A stretch of 6,109 nt of DNA from Bacillota bacterium (GTDB lineage Bacteria > Bacillota > Clostridia > Lachnospirales > Cellulosilyticaceae): positions 1 to 6,109 of the forward strand of contig JAEZKI010000021.1 in assembly GCA_023415525.1 (NCBI GenBank), read 5' to 3'. Below the pieces are notes generated by a model. The model did no database searches and was not told the DNA's origin. It saw only the letters and a list, made by a program, of their open reading frames with translations. Positions 4,722 through 6,109 of the stretch are shown here, one piece after another. Each line of letters opens with the position of its first letter. Position 1 is the stretch's first letter. A program made the position numbers and the translations under genes.

Positions 4722-6109
4722 ATGTTTTGTCCGAAATGTGGAAAAAAAGCAGAAGGAAGTTCCTATTTTTGCAACAGTTGTGGAGCTAAAATGAATAATA
4801 TGCCGCAAGAAGAACAAAACAAACTATTTACAGAACAAGGAATCATACATAAAGAGGCTTATGTAGCTACAGAAGCAAAAGTAAAGGGGAAAAAGAAAAA
4901 AAATACTATTTATTTAGGGGGCTGCTTAGGGGGATTATTTCTCGTTTTATGTTTAGTTATTGTTTTTTTAAAAGTAAAAGAAGGTAGGATAATAGAAGCT
5001 TATAATGAAAGATTAGGGCAACTTGATCAAATGATTAAAAAAGATACACAGGGAATAAAAAAAGAGGAATATCAACATTCCCTAGAAGCTTATTATGAAT
5101 TATTAGAACAAAAAGATATAGAAAAATTAGAGTTTGTTGAAGGAGAAATAAAAGAGTTAGAAAAACAGGTGGCAAACTATAGTAAAGAGATGATGCTTCT
5201 TAAAAACTATGAAGGGGCTTTTGAAGATCTTAAAAGTTATTGTTGTTTAAATGAAGAAAATCAAATACGTTTGGAATTACTGGAGGAGCAACTTTATAAA
5301 AGTATTGAAAGTGGTGATTTAGAACGTGGTCAGGTAGCCGTAAGAGATTTAAAAGCCTTTAAAAAGTATATTATAGAAGATAACAAAAAACAGATTCAGC
5401 TTTTGAAAAAGCAATTGCAAGAAATGGATTTATCCAAGGCCTATGAAGCAGAAGGACAACGCATAAACATACTAAAGAAGCAGGCAGAGGCGTTTTTACA
5501 AGTAGAAAGGTATGAGGAGGCATTAGAAAAACTGAGAGAGGGCCAAAGACTAGGTAAAATAGCCGGTAGTTGTTCTAATTATCAGATGAAAATTAGTCAA
5601 GTGGATGTATCAGACTATCCTGTTATTCGCCTTTATACTACGCTTCAAGATGTAAAGGAAGGGAAAGACAAGGATAATCTGAAACTAGATAAATTTTATA
5701 TTGCAGAAAGGCTACAAGGGGAACAAGAATATACAACTATTCAACTAGGACAAATGAGTAAGCTAAATGAAAAGGAGAAAATAAATATCAATTTAGTAGC
5801 AGATGTAAGTGGGAGTATGGTAGGAGCACCTATAATGAATGCCCAAGCTGTTATGAGTCATTTTATTAATCAAGTACAATTTGAGGCAGGGGATGAAGTA
5901 TCACTGATTAGTTTTGCTGATGATGTTTATTCAGAAGTGCCTTTTACAAATGATAAGAGGATACTTTTAGAGAATCTAAACAATATGGGAGGAGGGGATT
6001 TAACTTCCCTCTATGATGCGCTCTATGTGGCAATTAATCAGGTGGCTATGCAAAGTGGAGCAAAGTGTATTATAGCTTTTACAGATGGTATAGATAATGA
6101 TAGTGTTTG
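4722..6109 (+). CDS. zinc-ribbon, single-pass membrane protein with VWA domain, N-terminal part
   Basis: The frame is open from ATG 4722 to the window edge, giving 462 residues with no stop, so the C terminus is missing. An N-terminal zinc ribbon has the pairs C3/C6 (CPKCG) and C17/C20 (CNSCG). A linker ending in KGKKKK (55-60) precedes a transmembrane helix at about 62-84; by the positive-inside rule the ribbon is cytosolic and the rest outside. Residues about 88-285 are Lys/Glu-rich and mostly helical, probably coiled coil. A segment at about 294-350 (VDVSDYPVIRLYTTLQD onward) resembles the beta-rich module often found just before bacterial VWA domains. The VWA domain starts near 355: DVSGSM supplies D361, S363 and S365 of the metal site, with T428 (GGGDLTSLYDAL) and D455 (FTDG) completing it, so metal-dependent ligand binding looks intact. 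The zinc ribbon plus transmembrane layout recalls YvbJ/TcaA-like envelope proteins, but the ligand and role are unknown. It is transcribed separately from leuS. Confidence 0.85.
   Translation, partial: MFCPKCGKKAEGSSYFCNSCGAKMNNMPQEEQNKLFTEQGIIHKEAYVATEAKVKGKKKKNTIYLGGCLGGLFLVLCLVIVFLKVKEGRIIEAYNERLGQLDQMIKKDTQGIKKEEYQHSLEAYYELLEQKDIEKLEFVEGEIKELEKQVANYSKEMMLLKNYEGAFEDLKSYCCLNEENQIRLELLEEQLYKSIESGDLERGQVAVRDLKAFKKYIIEDNKKQIQLLKKQLQEMDLSKAYEAEGQRINILKKQAEAFLQVERYEEALEKLREGQRLGKIAGSCSNYQMKISQVDVSDYPVIRLYTTLQDVKEGKDKDNLKLDKFYIAERLQGEQEYTTIQLGQMSKLNEKEKININLVADVSGSMVGAPIMNAQAVMSHFINQVQFEAGDEVSLISFADDVYSEVPFTNDKRILLENLNNMGGGDLTSLYDALYVAINQVAMQSGAKCIIAFTDGIDNDSV

Overview
This AT-rich window looks like an ordinary chromosomal stretch from a low-GC Firmicute, most likely a member of the Clostridia. 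The signs are A/T-ending codons, strong AAAGGAGG-type ribosome binding sites, a T-box leader in front of an aminoacyl-tRNA synthetase gene, and the types of surface protein present. All recognisable genes lie on the + strand. I see no mobile element, CRISPR array, rRNA or tRNA gene.

Layout: (1) 1-557 is the 3' part of a flavodoxin-fold NAD(P)H/FMN oxidoreductase gene that starts before the window. (2) 558-656 is a short gap with an ECF-sigma-type promoter (TGGAAC-N16-CGTC) and a good Shine-Dalgarno. (3) 657-1703 encodes a predicted lipoprotein with a DUF4349 domain and a C-terminal membrane segment. (4) 1704-2057 is a 354-base gap holding a candidate promoter and a complete T-box riboswitch: stem I, candidate CTC leucine specifier, stem III, antiterminator bulge and intrinsic terminator. 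(5) 2058-4454 is leuS (leucyl-tRNA synthetase, 798 aa), starting at GTG and followed by a strong intrinsic terminator at 4466-4496. (6) 4497-4721 is an AT-rich gap with a 12-bp perfect inverted repeat, half of which recurs 81 bases upstream over a possible -10 box. (7) 4722 to the window end is the 5' part of a membrane protein with an N-terminal zinc ribbon, one transmembrane segment, a long helical region and a von Willebrand factor A (VWA) domain with an intact metal site; it runs off the edge.

The four genes appear to be independently controlled and do not form one operon. leuS is governed by uncharged tRNA-Leu through its leader, and the DUF4349 gene probably by an envelope-stress sigma factor. 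The VWA gene lies behind a terminator and has its own AT-rich upstream region. The DUF4349 and VWA proteins are both predicted to be envelope-anchored, with most of their mass outside the membrane. I find no convincing new multi-gene system. The points most worth checking are the ECF-type promoter, the architecture of the VWA protein with its upstream palindrome, and the correct leuS start.
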